Shown here: piece after piece, positions 1 to 7,140 of the stretch | How positions within the stretch are numbered: the stretch's first letter is position 1 | How the letters are laid out: each line of letters starts with the position of its first letter | From: Pseudomonas piscis | GTDB lineage: Bacteria > Pseudomonadota > Gammaproteobacteria > Pseudomonadales > Pseudomonadaceae | Assembly (NCBI RefSeq): GCF_009380155.1 | Contig: NZ_WHUV01000006.1 | Location: forward strand, 1-64,000 | Length of the DNA stretch: 64,000 nt | Direction of reading: 5' to 3' | Made by a program: the position numbers and the translations under genes | The notes under the pieces: generated by a model | Seen by the model: the letters and a program-made list of their open reading frames with translations, nothing else | Told to the model about the DNA's origin: nothing | Database searches by the model: none

Positions 1-96
1 TACATCCGCTTTTACAATCACCGTCGCCGCCACTCGACGTTGGGCTATCTCAGCCCGATGGAGTTTGAGCGGCGCTATGCGAGCAGTAACTCTTAA
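1..96 (+). CDS. IS3-family transposase (OrfB-type), C-terminal fragment
   Basis: The 31 residues visible before the TAA stop include FYNHRRRHSTLGYLSP, the highly conserved C-terminal motif of DDE integrase-type transposases of the IS3 family. The start and the catalytic core lie to the left of the window. The fragment is in frame and uninterrupted, so nothing here shows that the transposase is broken. It is accessory DNA at the end of a probable genomic island. Confidence 0.85.
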   Translation, partial: YIRFYNHRRRHSTLGYLSPMEFERRYASSNS

Positions 97-121
97 CTAC
101 CTGTCCACCAGCTCCGGGACA
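1..121 (+). mobile_element. Right end of an IS3-family insertion sequence
   Basis: The window opens inside an insertion sequence. The transposase tail ends at 96 and is followed by about 25 non-coding bases ending in GGGACA near 121. Read inward from the right, this end begins TGTCCCGG, compatible with the TG...CA termini of IS3-family elements. The exact boundary is inferred, because the left end and any target duplication lie outside the window. The adjacent reading frame runs straight into the IS end, which suggests the element landed inside a resident gene. Confidence 0.6.
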
Positions 122-643
122 GACCAGTCCGATGACGAGGAGTACAAGCTGTACGAGAAGATCTATCTAGCTGAGATTGATCGGAAGGAGAAGCTGATCT
201 CAAGATTGAACCTCCCGCTCGCGTTGATTGTCGCCCTACTCAGCTTCCTTTCCTACCTTCTTCCCAAGGCTCCACCTACAGATACAACCGCAGGAATCTA
301 CTTCTGGATTCTGTACCTAGGGGCAGGGATATTTGTTGTTAGGGCAATGTGGCACTTTGCTTGGGCCTGGCGTGTCCGTTTTCACGATTTGGCCATACCT
401 CTGGCCGAGAAGCTCGAAGCCCACCGAAAGACACTCATTGAGTACTACGATGGAAGTGTCGAGCAGGCCAACAGCTTCTTCATGCAGATCATGGTGGATT
501 ATTACGTCATGGGAGCCACGAGGAATGCCACCAACAACGATCGACGAAGCTCCGAGTTGGATGCCTTGTCGAGAAATGTCATCTACGCTGTGATCTGGTC
601 AATGACTTCTTTTCTTCCTATTTACGTATCCACCCAGCCTTAG
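77..643 (+). CDS. Membrane protein, probably 5'-truncated by the IS
   Basis: The open frame begins at a TTG (65) or ATG (77), both inside the IS end, so the original N-terminus has probably been replaced. From about base 122 the protein looks genuine. It has an acidic/basic segment (DEEYKLYEKIYLAEIDRKEK), two hydrophobic helices (around LALIVALLSFLSYLL and IYFWILYLGAGIFVV), a soluble stretch ending NATNNDRRSSELDAL, and a third hydrophobic helix near the C-terminus. I do not recognise a named family. The arrangement resembles three-helix membrane proteins often found as cargo on islands. It lies directly upstream of a small proline-rich ORF with a ribosome site overlapping its stop. Base composition is less G+C rich than the core genes to the right. 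Confidence 0.5.
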   Translation: MRAVTLNYLSTSSGTDQSDDEEYKLYEKIYLAEIDRKEKLISRLNLPLALIVALLSFLSYLLPKAPPTDTTAGIYFWILYLGAGIFVVRAMWHFAWAWRVRFHDLAIPLAEKLEAHRKTLIEYYDGSVEQANSFFMQIMVDYYVMGATRNATNNDRRSSELDALSRNVIYAVIWSMTSFLPIYVSTQP

Positions 644-652
644 GAGCACTTT

Positions 653-769
653 ATGTCCGAGCGAAAGCCTCCACCGCCGCCGCCGCCGCCAATGAGAAAC
701 ATCAAGAGTGATGAAGATCTTCCTCGACGCGTACCGCCACCACCGCCTTCGCCGCCAAAGAGAAGGTAG
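653..769 (+). CDS. Small proline-rich protein (38 aa)
   Basis: ATG at 653 is preceded by AGGAG at 642-646, which overlaps the stop of the membrane-protein gene, so the two are probably translated as a unit. The product has two polyproline blocks (eight prolines after MSERK, then five prolines, S and two more) separated by the charged linker MRNIKSDEDLPRRV, and ends KRR. Polyproline tracts like this usually need EF-P for translation. No known family is recognised. A strong terminator follows at 774, supporting a real transcription unit that ends here. Confidence 0.5.
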   Translation: MSERKPPPPPPPPMRNIKSDEDLPRRVPPPPPSPPKRR

Positions 770-773
770 GAGC

Positions 774-797
774 AAGCCCTCTTAGGAGGGCTTTTTT
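774..797 (+). terminator. Rho-independent terminator
   Basis: Stem AAGCCCTC / GAGGGCTT with a TTAG loop, running into six T. It ends the two-gene island unit just upstream. Confidence 0.85.
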
Positions 798-910
798 GTG
801 CTAGCCATTTAGCACGGTGTTGCTGGAGCACATTTCGATTTAGGTATATGTTTAGGTATACGACCTCAGATACTATTTTACAGGTTTCCAAAGTTATCTG
901 GTCTGTAGGT
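798..910. other. Non-coding island border
   Basis: A+T-rich stretch between the island's last terminator and the tRNA fragment. TTTAGGTATA occurs twice 12 bases apart (839-848 and 851-860), which could be a protein-binding site such as integrase or excisionase arm sites. That reading is inference only. No gene is visible. Confidence 0.35.
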
Positions 911-938
911 GCATAGTTCGATTCCTGTCTCCGCACCA
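911..938 (+). repeat. 3' tRNA fragment, candidate attachment site (attL/attR)
   Basis: The run from about 915 to 938 reads as a tRNA T-loop (GTTCGATTC), the 3' half of a T-stem, a seven-base acceptor strand (TCTCCGC), A and CCA. The bases where the 5' half of the T-stem should lie (912-915) do not pair with it, and there is no D or anticodon arm upstream. This is therefore a tRNA 3' end only. Integrases of the tyrosine family commonly duplicate such an end on integration. The native terminator just downstream suggests the original chromosomal flank is on the right. The implied 5' acceptor strand GCGGAGA would suit a leucine-type tRNA; that identification is tentative. Confidence 0.6.
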
Positions 939-950
939 CTGACACCCGAC

Positions 951-976
951 AAAGCCCGCCTGCCGCGGGCTTTTTC
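951..976 (+). terminator. Rho-independent terminator (tRNA-side)
   Basis: AAAGCCCGC and GCGGGCTTT flank a CTGCC loop and are followed by T's. It lies immediately after the tRNA 3' fragment and probably terminated the original tRNA transcript. Confidence 0.75.
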
Positions 977-991
977 TTTCTTGGCTCCGCC

Positions 992-1405
992 TTACCTGAC
1001 CTTGCGGTTCAAGTTATCCACATCGCGCTGGAGCCGTTGCAGATCGCTACCCTGGTCGCGCAGTTCACGCTTGATGTCGGACAGGTCACCAGAGTTCGAA
1101 CTGCTGCCGTTGTTGCGCTTGAGGTCGGCAATCGTCCTGGCTTGGTCGTCGACGGTGCGTTTGAGCTTTTCCATCTCGGCGCTGGTGTTCTTCAAGGCGT
1201 CCCGCAGTTTTTGCAGGTCCTCGCTACTGAAATCCGAGCTGCGCAGGCTGATATCGCCGCTGGGCGCTCGATGAACAGTGCCAAGCTTGTCGTAGGAGGA
1301 AGGGTTGGCGTCGTCGAACTCGACAGCGGCTTGGACCGTACTGCCCAGCAGGGCCAGGGTGCAGGTTGCGAACAGGATGGGGGCGAAAGAAGAGCGACGG
1401 GACAT
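992..1405 (-). CDS. Secreted coiled-coil protein of unknown function (137 aa)
   Basis: The start at 1405 was chosen because MSRRSSFAP opens a standard signal peptide (hydrophobic LFATCTLALLGSTVQA, cut before AVEF) and AAGGAA precedes the ATG. The longer upstream frame looks non-coding. The mature protein is short, with a serine/asparagine-rich patch (NNGSSSNSGD) between heptad-like segments rich in L, R, D and K. This indicates a coiled-coil periplasmic or envelope protein. No catalytic motif is visible. It resembles small conserved Pseudomonas hypothetical proteins. Confidence 0.7.
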   Translation of the reverse strand: MSRRSSFAPILFATCTLALLGSTVQAAVEFDDANPSSYDKLGTVHRAPSGDISLRSSDFSSEDLQKLRDALKNTSAEMEKLKRTVDDQARTIADLKRNNGSSSNSGDLSDIKRELRDQGSDLQRLQRDVDNLNRKVR

Positions 1406-1703
1406 CACTGCAGTTCCTTGTGAGATGCCGATATGGCACATCGCTACGACTGCATCCGACGAACCTTGTTCCCGGGGTGAAGCGAGAAGATACCGCCGTT
1501 GCAGGGAAATCTGCGGTTTTTCCCACAAGGCTGCATTGAGTCATATAAATCACCGGCCAAAGCCCCTATATTCGGTCCCTGTCTGAGTACCAGCATGCTG
1601 TTTTCAGATGATCCCGAATGGCTCTGCAGGCCGGTTGAATCGAGCGGCCCAGAGATCCCAGCGACCCCGATCCACTTCCATTCCCATGATCAGAGAGAAC
1701 GAG

Positions 1704-2000
1704 ATGATTCCTAAAGAGGCAAGAATCGACGTAGCGCTTGAAAGGTACCTGGCTGCCACGCCTTCCTTGCAAGAAGAAATCAGCGCCCTGAGCCCTGAGG
1801 AACAGAAGCAACAGGCGCAATGGGCCTTTGAAGACGAGGCGGAGTCTCGCGGTATCGAGCCGTGGGAACTGGTGCTCGACCTGGTGGCCGAGACACCCGA
1901 GGAGCTGAAGGCCATGCGCCTGGAAGTACACCAGGAGGTTGCCGAGGCACTGGGCATGGATCTTCAGGACTATCTGGAACTCAACGAAATCGACGATTGA
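1704..2000 (+). CDS. Small acidic protein, DUF6388-like (98 aa)
   Basis: Start MIPKEARIDVAL at 1704 is preceded by a purine-rich AGAGAGAACGAG. An ATG at 1686 is the alternative. The protein is soluble, strongly acidic and helical, with segments WAFEDEAESRGIEPWELVLDL and a C-terminal LNEIDD. It has the look of a short Pseudomonas family that I recall as DUF6388; that name is from memory and not certain. No motif suggests a reaction. A long palindrome follows the stop codon. Confidence 0.6.
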   Translation: MIPKEARIDVALERYLAATPSLQEEISALSPEEQKQQAQWAFEDEAESRGIEPWELVLDLVAETPEELKAMRLEVHQEVAEALGMDLQDYLELNEIDD

Positions 2001-2013
2001 GCGCTAGCGGCGG

Positions 2014-2042
2014 CAAGCTTCAAGAACGCTTCTTGAAGCTTG
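2014..2042. repeat. 13-bp perfect palindrome between convergent genes
   Basis: CAAGCTTCAAGAA, a CGC loop, then its exact reverse complement. It lies between the convergent DUF6388-like gene and nadC and may work as a bidirectional terminator, although no clean T-run follows. Related CAAGCTT/GCTTGC-rich strings occur near 35610 and 56530, so it may belong to a dispersed Pseudomonas repeat. Confidence 0.7.
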
Positions 2043-2063
2043 TAGCCAAACCCGCCGCAGTTT

Positions 2064-2912
2064 TCAGAGGCTCAGGCGCATGGACAGGTCCAGGGCCTTC
2101 ACATCCTTGGTCATGGCGCCGATGGAGATGTAGTCCACGCCGGTCTCGGCGATCGGACGCAAGGTACTTTCGTTGATCCCGCCGCTGGCTTCGAGCTTGG
2201 CCTGGCCAGCATTCAGGCGCACAGCCTCGCGCATGTCGTCCAGGCTCAACTCGTCGAGCATGATTATATCGGCACCCGCCGCCAGCGCTTCTTTCAATTC
2301 CACCAGGCTTTCCACTTCCACCTCCACCGGCTTGCCCGGGGCGATCTTGTGGGCGGCGCTGATCGCCTGGGCGATACCACCGCAGGCGGCGATATGGTTT
2401 TCCTTGATCAGGAAGGCGTCATACAGGCCGATGCGGTGGTTGTAGCAGCCGCCGCAGGTGACTGCGTACTTCTGTGCCAGGCGCAGGCCGGGCAGGGTCT
2501 TGCGGGTATCCAGCAGCTTGACCTGGGTATCGGCGACAAAGTCCGCCAGGTAGCGAGCGCGGGTGGCCACCCCCGACAGCAGTTGCAGGAAGTTCAAGGC
2601 GCTGCGCTCGCCGGTGAGCAGCGAGCGGGCCGGGCCTTCGAGATGGAACAGCGCCTGGTTGGGCACTACCCGCTCGCCATCCGCCACCTGCCAGTGCACG
2701 GCGACCCGTGGGTCCAGTTGGCGAAACACCGCATCGACCCAGGCGGTACCACTGATCACCGCCGCTTCCCGGGTAATGATGGTGGCCTTGGCCAGGCGTT
2801 CGGCCGGGATCAGTTGCGCGGTGATATCGCCGCTGCCGATGTCTTCCAGCAGTGCGCGGCGCACATTGGCTTCGATTTCGGCGGTCAGGTCGGCGAGGCG
2901 TAGATTCGGCAT
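2064..2912 (-). CDS. nadC: Nicotinate-nucleotide pyrophosphorylase (carboxylating)
   Basis: Quinolinate phosphoribosyltransferase of de novo NAD synthesis: quinolinate plus PRPP gives nicotinate mononucleotide, CO2 and PPi, in the cytoplasm. The 282-residue product has family-typical segments: LLEDIGSGDIT near the N-terminus, LNFLQLLSG, DTRKTLPGLR, KYAVTCGGCYNHR and LIKENH in the active site, and the C-terminal phosphate-binding ASGGI and SIGAMTK. Start 2912 (MPNLRLADL) has GGAG upstream and gives the usual length. The longer frame adds an unlikely 19 residues. It is divergent from the DUF1631 gene, the same order as PA4524-PA4523. Confidence 0.96.
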   Translation of the reverse strand: MPNLRLADLTAEIEANVRRALLEDIGSGDITAQLIPAERLAKATIITREAAVISGTAWVDAVFRQLDPRVAVHWQVADGERVVPNQALFHLEGPARSLLTGERSALNFLQLLSGVATRARYLADFVADTQVKLLDTRKTLPGLRLAQKYAVTCGGCYNHRIGLYDAFLIKENHIAACGGIAQAISAAHKIAPGKPVEVEVESLVELKEALAAGADIIMLDELSLDDMREAVRLNAGQAKLEASGGINESTLRPIAETGVDYISIGAMTKDVKALDLSMRLSL

Positions 2913-3274
2913 AACGGACTCCACAAACAAGGTGCGCCGATTATAGGGGCATGGGATCGGCGAACCCAAGGCGGCTAATCGGCAACCCCGGGCCGAACCT
3001 GTGTTTCGTCGCTTTGTCTTAATTGATGAGAGATTTTTCCTAGAAACCTAAGGGTTATTTCCGAGGAGTCGACAGAGTCTGCTGGCGCAACAGGGGAGTT
3101 TTACAAGATAATGCGACTTGTAATTGACGTCATAGCTTTGACGTGTCTTTGGCTTCCCCTTACATGAAGTGCAGCGCAGTGCATTTATGCCTTCGCTCAG
3201 AGTCGGCTGTGAGCGTCACCGGCTCGGCAGGACCTTGATATCGAACCGAAGAAACACCTTTGCAGGAGGCTTGG
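2913..3274. promoter_or_regulatory. Divergent promoter region, nadC / DUF1631 gene
   Basis: This 362-base gap carries no ORF. A possible sigma-70 promoter for the rightward gene is TTGACG at 3138-3143 with TACATG 17 bases further on. ATTGACGTC and TTTGACGTG form a short direct repeat there. nadC must also have its promoter here, but no convincing boxes were identified. Confidence 0.4.
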
Positions 3275-5503
3275 ATGCACAACGACGGGAATGTAGTGCC
3301 TTTGCACAAGGCCGCTACAGAACAGGCGAGCGCTTCGCCGTTGGCCCGCCTGCCTGTGATTCTGCTTCAGGTTCGTGACAAGGCCGCCCAGCAGCTGCGC
3401 CATGGCTTGCAAGAGCTGTTCGATAACGCCGACGACACCTTGTTCGAGATGGCTGACCGGGCCCAGGACAACATCGAGCAGAACATCCTGTTCGAGGCCA
3501 TGCGCGACCTGCGCCTGAAGCGCAAGAGCATCGAGCGCGGCTTTCTCGAGAAGTTCTTCGAGGCCTTTGCCGGCCTGGTCCAGTACGACCCGGCCCTGGT
3601 CATCGCCCATGCCGCGGCCTACGACCCGGAGCAGCAACCCACCCGCGATGACCTGGAAAAGACCGTCGCCGTGGATGCCATGGTGGCCAAGGTGCTCAAC
3701 CGGGCCGGCTTCGCCCTGGGGCACCTGACCGCACGCCTGGGAGTATTGCTGGGCCGGCGCCTGGCCGAAGGCGAGAACCCCCTGGGGCCGGCGCTGCTCT
3801 GCGAATATTTCCTGCAGGCCGGGCGCAGCCTGGGGGTGGAGATCAAGGTCAAGCTGATCATCCTCAAGCTGTTCGAGCGCTACGTGCTCAGGGAGGCCGA
3901 GCAACTCTATGCCGAGGCCAACCAGTTGCTGATCGCCACCGGGATCCTCCCCGACCTGCTGCCGGCCCCGGCGCGGCGTGCTTCGGACCGGGTCCGCGCC
4001 GAGGTCCAGGACGAGGCTGGCCAGGGCGGCGCTGGTAAAACCGGACAACATCCCTTCGACGAAAGCGTCCAGGAAGTCTTCGCTGCCCTGCAGACCCTGT
4101 TGCTCCATGTGCGCGGCAGTGTGGCGCCGACCCTGGAAGCCAGCGCCGAGACCCAGCCGATCTCCACTCGCGACCTGCTGCGCCTGCTCTCGCACCTGCA
4201 GCAGTACGTGCCGCCACCCAGCCTCCAGGACGATTTCGACCTGCGTAACCAGCTGGAGCAGTTGCTGACCCGGGTCAGCGTCAAGAGCGGCAAGTCGCGG
4301 GTGGTGGATGTGGCCGACGAAGACGTGATTAACCTGATCGCGATGCTGTTCGAATGCATCCTCGACGACCGCAACCTGCCGGACTCGCTCAAGGCGCTGA
4401 TCGGCCGCCTGCAGATCCCCATGCTCAAGGTGGCGGTGCTGGACAAGAGCTTCTTCAGCCGTGGCAGCCATCCAGCCCGGCGCCTGCTCAATGAAATCGC
4501 CGCCGCAGCCATGGGCTGGGGCGGCTGTGACGACCACCAGCGTGACAGCCTGTACCTGCGTATCGAACAAGTGGTGCAGCGGCTTTTGAGCGAGTTCAGC
4601 GACGACCCGGCGATCTTTTCCGAGCTGCTGGCGGACTTCCTGGCCTTCACCGCGGACGAGCGTCGTCGGGCCGAGTTGCTCGAACAGCGCACCCGCGATG
4701 CCGAAGAAGGCCGGGCCAAGGCCGAGCTGGCCCGGCGCCGGGTGGAACAGGCGCTGAACCAGGCCTTGCTGGGCAAGGTCATGCCCCAGGTGGTGGTGGA
4801 TTTCGTCCGCGATGCCTGGAGCCAGGTACTGTTGCTCAGTTGCCTGAAGCACGGCGACGACTCGCCGCAGTGGCAGGCGGCCGAACAGACCATGGAACAA
4901 CTGATCTGGAGTGTGCAGCGCCACGCCGAGCCGGACACCGCCATGCGCCTGCTGGCCCTGGTGCCCGGCCTGCTCAAGGGGCTGCGCGACGGCCTGAGCG
5001 GCGCGGCCTTCGATCCTTTCGCCACCAGCGAATTCTTCGCCCAGCTGGAGCTTCTGCACCTGCAGGTGTTCGAGCACCAGGCCCTGGCCACGCAACAGCC
5101 TGTGGTCGCCCAGGAGCCGGCACCTACGGACATGGTCGAGGTGGCCCAGCAGATCGTCCTGCCCAGTGCCGAGGAAGGCCCGCTGGAAGCGGCGCCCCTG
5201 GCCTTGCCGGTCAATGACCCGAGCCTGCAACTGGTGGACCAGCTGCGCCTGGGGGCCTGGGTCGAGTTCCAGGAGGATGAAGACAGCATCTTGCGCTGCA
5301 AGCTGGCAGCCATCGTTCCCCATCCCGTGGCCAAGTACGTATTCGTCAACCGTACCGGGATGAAGGTGCTGGAGCGCACTCGCATGGGCCTGGCCCTGGA
5401 ATTCCAGCGTGGCGCGGTACACGCCCTGGACGACACCCTGCTGTTCGACCGGGCTCTGGAATCGGTGATCGGCAATCTGCGGCGCCTCAATCACGGCAAG
5501 TGA
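3275..5503 (+). CDS. DUF1631 family protein (PA4523-like)
   Basis: A 742-residue cytoplasmic protein of the DUF1631 family, sometimes mislabelled thymidine phosphorylase. The ATG at 3275 has AGGAGG upstream, so the TTG five codons earlier was not used. The sequence is mostly alpha-helical and charged. A long coiled segment lies around ELLEQRTRDAEEGRAKAELARRR. The C-terminal 90 residues (LRLGAWVEFQEDED...FVNRTGMKVL) look like a small beta domain reminiscent of PilZ-type modules, although the usual c-di-GMP RxxxR / DxSxxG pair is not evident. The function is unknown. It is followed closely by ampD, as in P. aeruginosa. Confidence 0.85.
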   Translation: MHNDGNVVPLHKAATEQASASPLARLPVILLQVRDKAAQQLRHGLQELFDNADDTLFEMADRAQDNIEQNILFEAMRDLRLKRKSIERGFLEKFFEAFAGLVQYDPALVIAHAAAYDPEQQPTRDDLEKTVAVDAMVAKVLNRAGFALGHLTARLGVLLGRRLAEGENPLGPALLCEYFLQAGRSLGVEIKVKLIILKLFERYVLREAEQLYAEANQLLIATGILPDLLPAPARRASDRVRAEVQDEAGQGGAGKTGQHPFDESVQEVFAALQTLLLHVRGSVAPTLEASAETQPISTRDLLRLLSHLQQYVPPPSLQDDFDLRNQLEQLLTRVSVKSGKSRVVDVADEDVINLIAMLFECILDDRNLPDSLKALIGRLQIPMLKVAVLDKSFFSRGSHPARRLLNEIAAAAMGWGGCDDHQRDSLYLRIEQVVQRLLSEFSDDPAIFSELLADFLAFTADERRRAELLEQRTRDAEEGRAKAELARRRVEQALNQALLGKVMPQVVVDFVRDAWSQVLLLSCLKHGDDSPQWQAAEQTMEQLIWSVQRHAEPDTAMRLLALVPGLLKGLRDGLSGAAFDPFATSEFFAQLELLHLQVFEHQALATQQPVVAQEPAPTDMVEVAQQIVLPSAEEGPLEAAPLALPVNDPSLQLVDQLRLGAWVEFQEDEDSILRCKLAAIVPHPVAKYVFVNRTGMKVLERTRMGLALEFQRGAVHALDDTLLFDRALESVIGNLRRLNHGK

Positions 5504-5566
5504 TCGCAACCGGCACCGGGATCGCGGCATACTGGGCCACTCAAGGCTTTAGTTGAAGGAATCGGT

Positions 5567-6127
5567 ATGCGGCTGGACCCTGCCACGGGTTGGTGCGATG
5601 GCGTACTTCACTGTCCGTCACCCAATTTCAATGAACGCCCGGCGGGCGAGATTTCCCTGCTGGTGATCCATAACATCAGCCTGCCGCCGGGGCAGTTTGG
5701 CACCGGCAAGGTGCAGGAATTCTTCCAGAATCGCCTCGATGTCACAGAGCATCCCTATTTTGCCGGGATCGCCGACTTGCGCGTGTCCGCGCATTTTCTG
5801 ATCGAACGTGACGGCGCGGTCACCCAGTTTGTCTCCTGTCTGGAGCGGGCCTGGCATGCCGGGGTGTCGAGTTTCGAGGGGCGCGAGACCTGCAACGACT
5901 TTTCCCTGGGTATCGAGCTGGAAGGCACCGACGAGCTGCCGTTCACCGATGCCCAGTACCAGGCGTTGAATCTGTTGACCGAGCAATTGCAGGCGGCCTT
6001 CAGCGCCATCACGCCACACAGGATTTGTGGCCATAGCGATATCGCGCCCGGGCGCAAGACCGATCCGGGCCAGGCTTTCGACTGGGCACGCTATCGTGCC
6101 GCCTTGGAGAAGGGGGAAGGGCAATGA
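5567..6127 (+). CDS. ampD: 1,6-anhydro-N-acetylmuramyl-L-alanine amidase
   Basis: Cytosolic zinc amidase of muropeptide recycling. It removes the stem peptide from anhydro-MurNAc-peptides, which keeps AmpR from inducing ampC. The 186 residues carry the amidase_2 fold with zinc ligands visible at H35 (VIHNIS), H156 and D166 (CGHSDIAPGRKTDPG), the catalytic E117 (GIELEG) and K164. The ATG has GGAATCGGT just upstream. The stop overlaps the ampE start (ATGA), so the two are translationally coupled. Loss of this gene typically derepresses beta-lactamase in Pseudomonas; here it looks intact. Confidence 0.96.
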   Translation: MRLDPATGWCDGVLHCPSPNFNERPAGEISLLVIHNISLPPGQFGTGKVQEFFQNRLDVTEHPYFAGIADLRVSAHFLIERDGAVTQFVSCLERAWHAGVSSFEGRETCNDFSLGIELEGTDELPFTDAQYQALNLLTEQLQAAFSAITPHRICGHSDIAPGRKTDPGQAFDWARYRAALEKGEGQ

Positions 6128-6960
6128 GTTTTCTGGTGTTGCTGCTGGCGGTGTGGATCGAGAAGTTCTCGGCCCTGCGCCAGAAAGTGCAGCGCGACGG
6201 CTGGTGGCTGACGCGCCTGGCACGACTGGAATCGAGCCCGCGCATGGCCGGGCGTCCCTGGAGCCTGCTGGGCTTGCTGGTGCTGCTGCCGGTGCTGGTG
6301 CTCGGTTTGCTGTTGCTGATCTTGCAGCCGCTGGCCTACGGCCTGCTGGCGGCGCCGCTGCACCTGCTGGTGGTGATCTACGCCCTGGGGCGCGGCGACT
6401 TGCTCGGCGGCCTGGGGCCGTTCCGCGATGCCTGGCGGCGCGAGGACCTGCAAGCGGCGCTGCACGTGGCCAAGCGTGACCTGGGCATTGGTGGCGACAA
6501 CGGCGAGCAGTTGCTGGAGCGAGTCCAGGGCCACTTGCTGTGGCAGGCCTACCAGGGCTTCTTCGCGGTGATCTTCTGGTACTTCCTGCTGGGGCCGGTG
6601 GCGGCCCTGAGTTATCGCCTGCTGGCGCTGGCCGCCGAACACGGCAAGAACCCGGCCCTGGTGGAGCGCGCGGCGCAACTGCGGCATGCCTTCGACTGGC
6701 TGCCGGTACGCTTGCTGGCGGCAAGCTTCGCCCTGGTGGGCAACTTCGTGGCGGTGGGCCGGGTGATGCTCCACGAACTGCTCAACTGGCACATCGACGC
6801 CGCGCATCTGGTGGAGAAGGTCGGCCTGGTGGCCGCTGAGATCCCGCCGCCAGTCACCGGCCCCGAAGGCATCAACAGCCTGGACCGCATCTGGGAACTG
6901 CTGCTGCGCGCCGCCGTGCTCTGGTACGCCGGTTTCGCCCTGTATACCGTGCTCATCTGA
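6124..6960 (+). CDS. ampE: Regulatory signalling modulator AmpE
   Basis: A 278-residue inner-membrane protein encoded with ampD and reported to act as a sensory or transducing partner. Hydrophobic segments lie near residues 47-78 (LLGLLVLLPVLVLGLLLLILQPL), around FFAVIFWYFLLGPVAALSY, near LLAASFALVGNFVAV and at the C-terminus (AAVLWYAGFALYTVLI). The N-terminal MSFLVLLLAVWIEKF and the internal YALGRGDLLGGL match the family. It overlaps ampD by four bases, and a GC-rich hairpin follows its stop. Its biochemical role remains poorly defined. Confidence 0.93.
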   Translation: MSFLVLLLAVWIEKFSALRQKVQRDGWWLTRLARLESSPRMAGRPWSLLGLLVLLPVLVLGLLLLILQPLAYGLLAAPLHLLVVIYALGRGDLLGGLGPFRDAWRREDLQAALHVAKRDLGIGGDNGEQLLERVQGHLLWQAYQGFFAVIFWYFLLGPVAALSYRLLALAAEHGKNPALVERAAQLRHAFDWLPVRLLAASFALVGNFVAVGRVMLHELLNWHIDAAHLVEKVGLVAAEIPPPVTGPEGINSLDRIWELLLRAAVLWYAGFALYTVLI

Positions 6961-6967
6961 GCCTTCT

Positions 6968-6991
6968 GGCGAGGGGGCCGGCTCCCTCGCC
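6968..6991 (+). terminator. GC-rich hairpin after ampE
   Basis: GGCGAGGG / CCCTCGCC with an eight-base loop, seven bases past the ampE stop. There is no T-run, so it may be a REP-like 3' stabiliser rather than an intrinsic terminator. Confidence 0.5.
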
Positions 6992-7140
6992 CTGTTCCCC
7001 GCAGCGCCGCCCTGGCGCGGTTAACTTTAAGTTACAAAACCTCCCCCGAAATTACGCTATACAGACGGAGCGCCGAATAGTGGCTATCTGCTGCCTTCGC
7101 CTGCCTGCCAATAAAAATAAAAGAAAAGGGAGACTTCTTT

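Noticed and set aside
911..938. A complete tRNA gene
   Set aside because: Only the 3' part fits. The 5' T-stem half does not pair and no anticodon or D arm exists upstream.
640..945. Minus-strand ORF rich in glycine near the island end
   Set aside because: Its glycine run is the reverse of the polyproline codons at 653-769, and it reads through the terminator and tRNA fragment.
3197..5530. 777-residue minus-strand ORF opposite the DUF1631 gene
   Set aside because: It is a high-G+C shadow frame with low-complexity Q/L/H/G composition and no ribosome site; the plus-strand gene has a known family.
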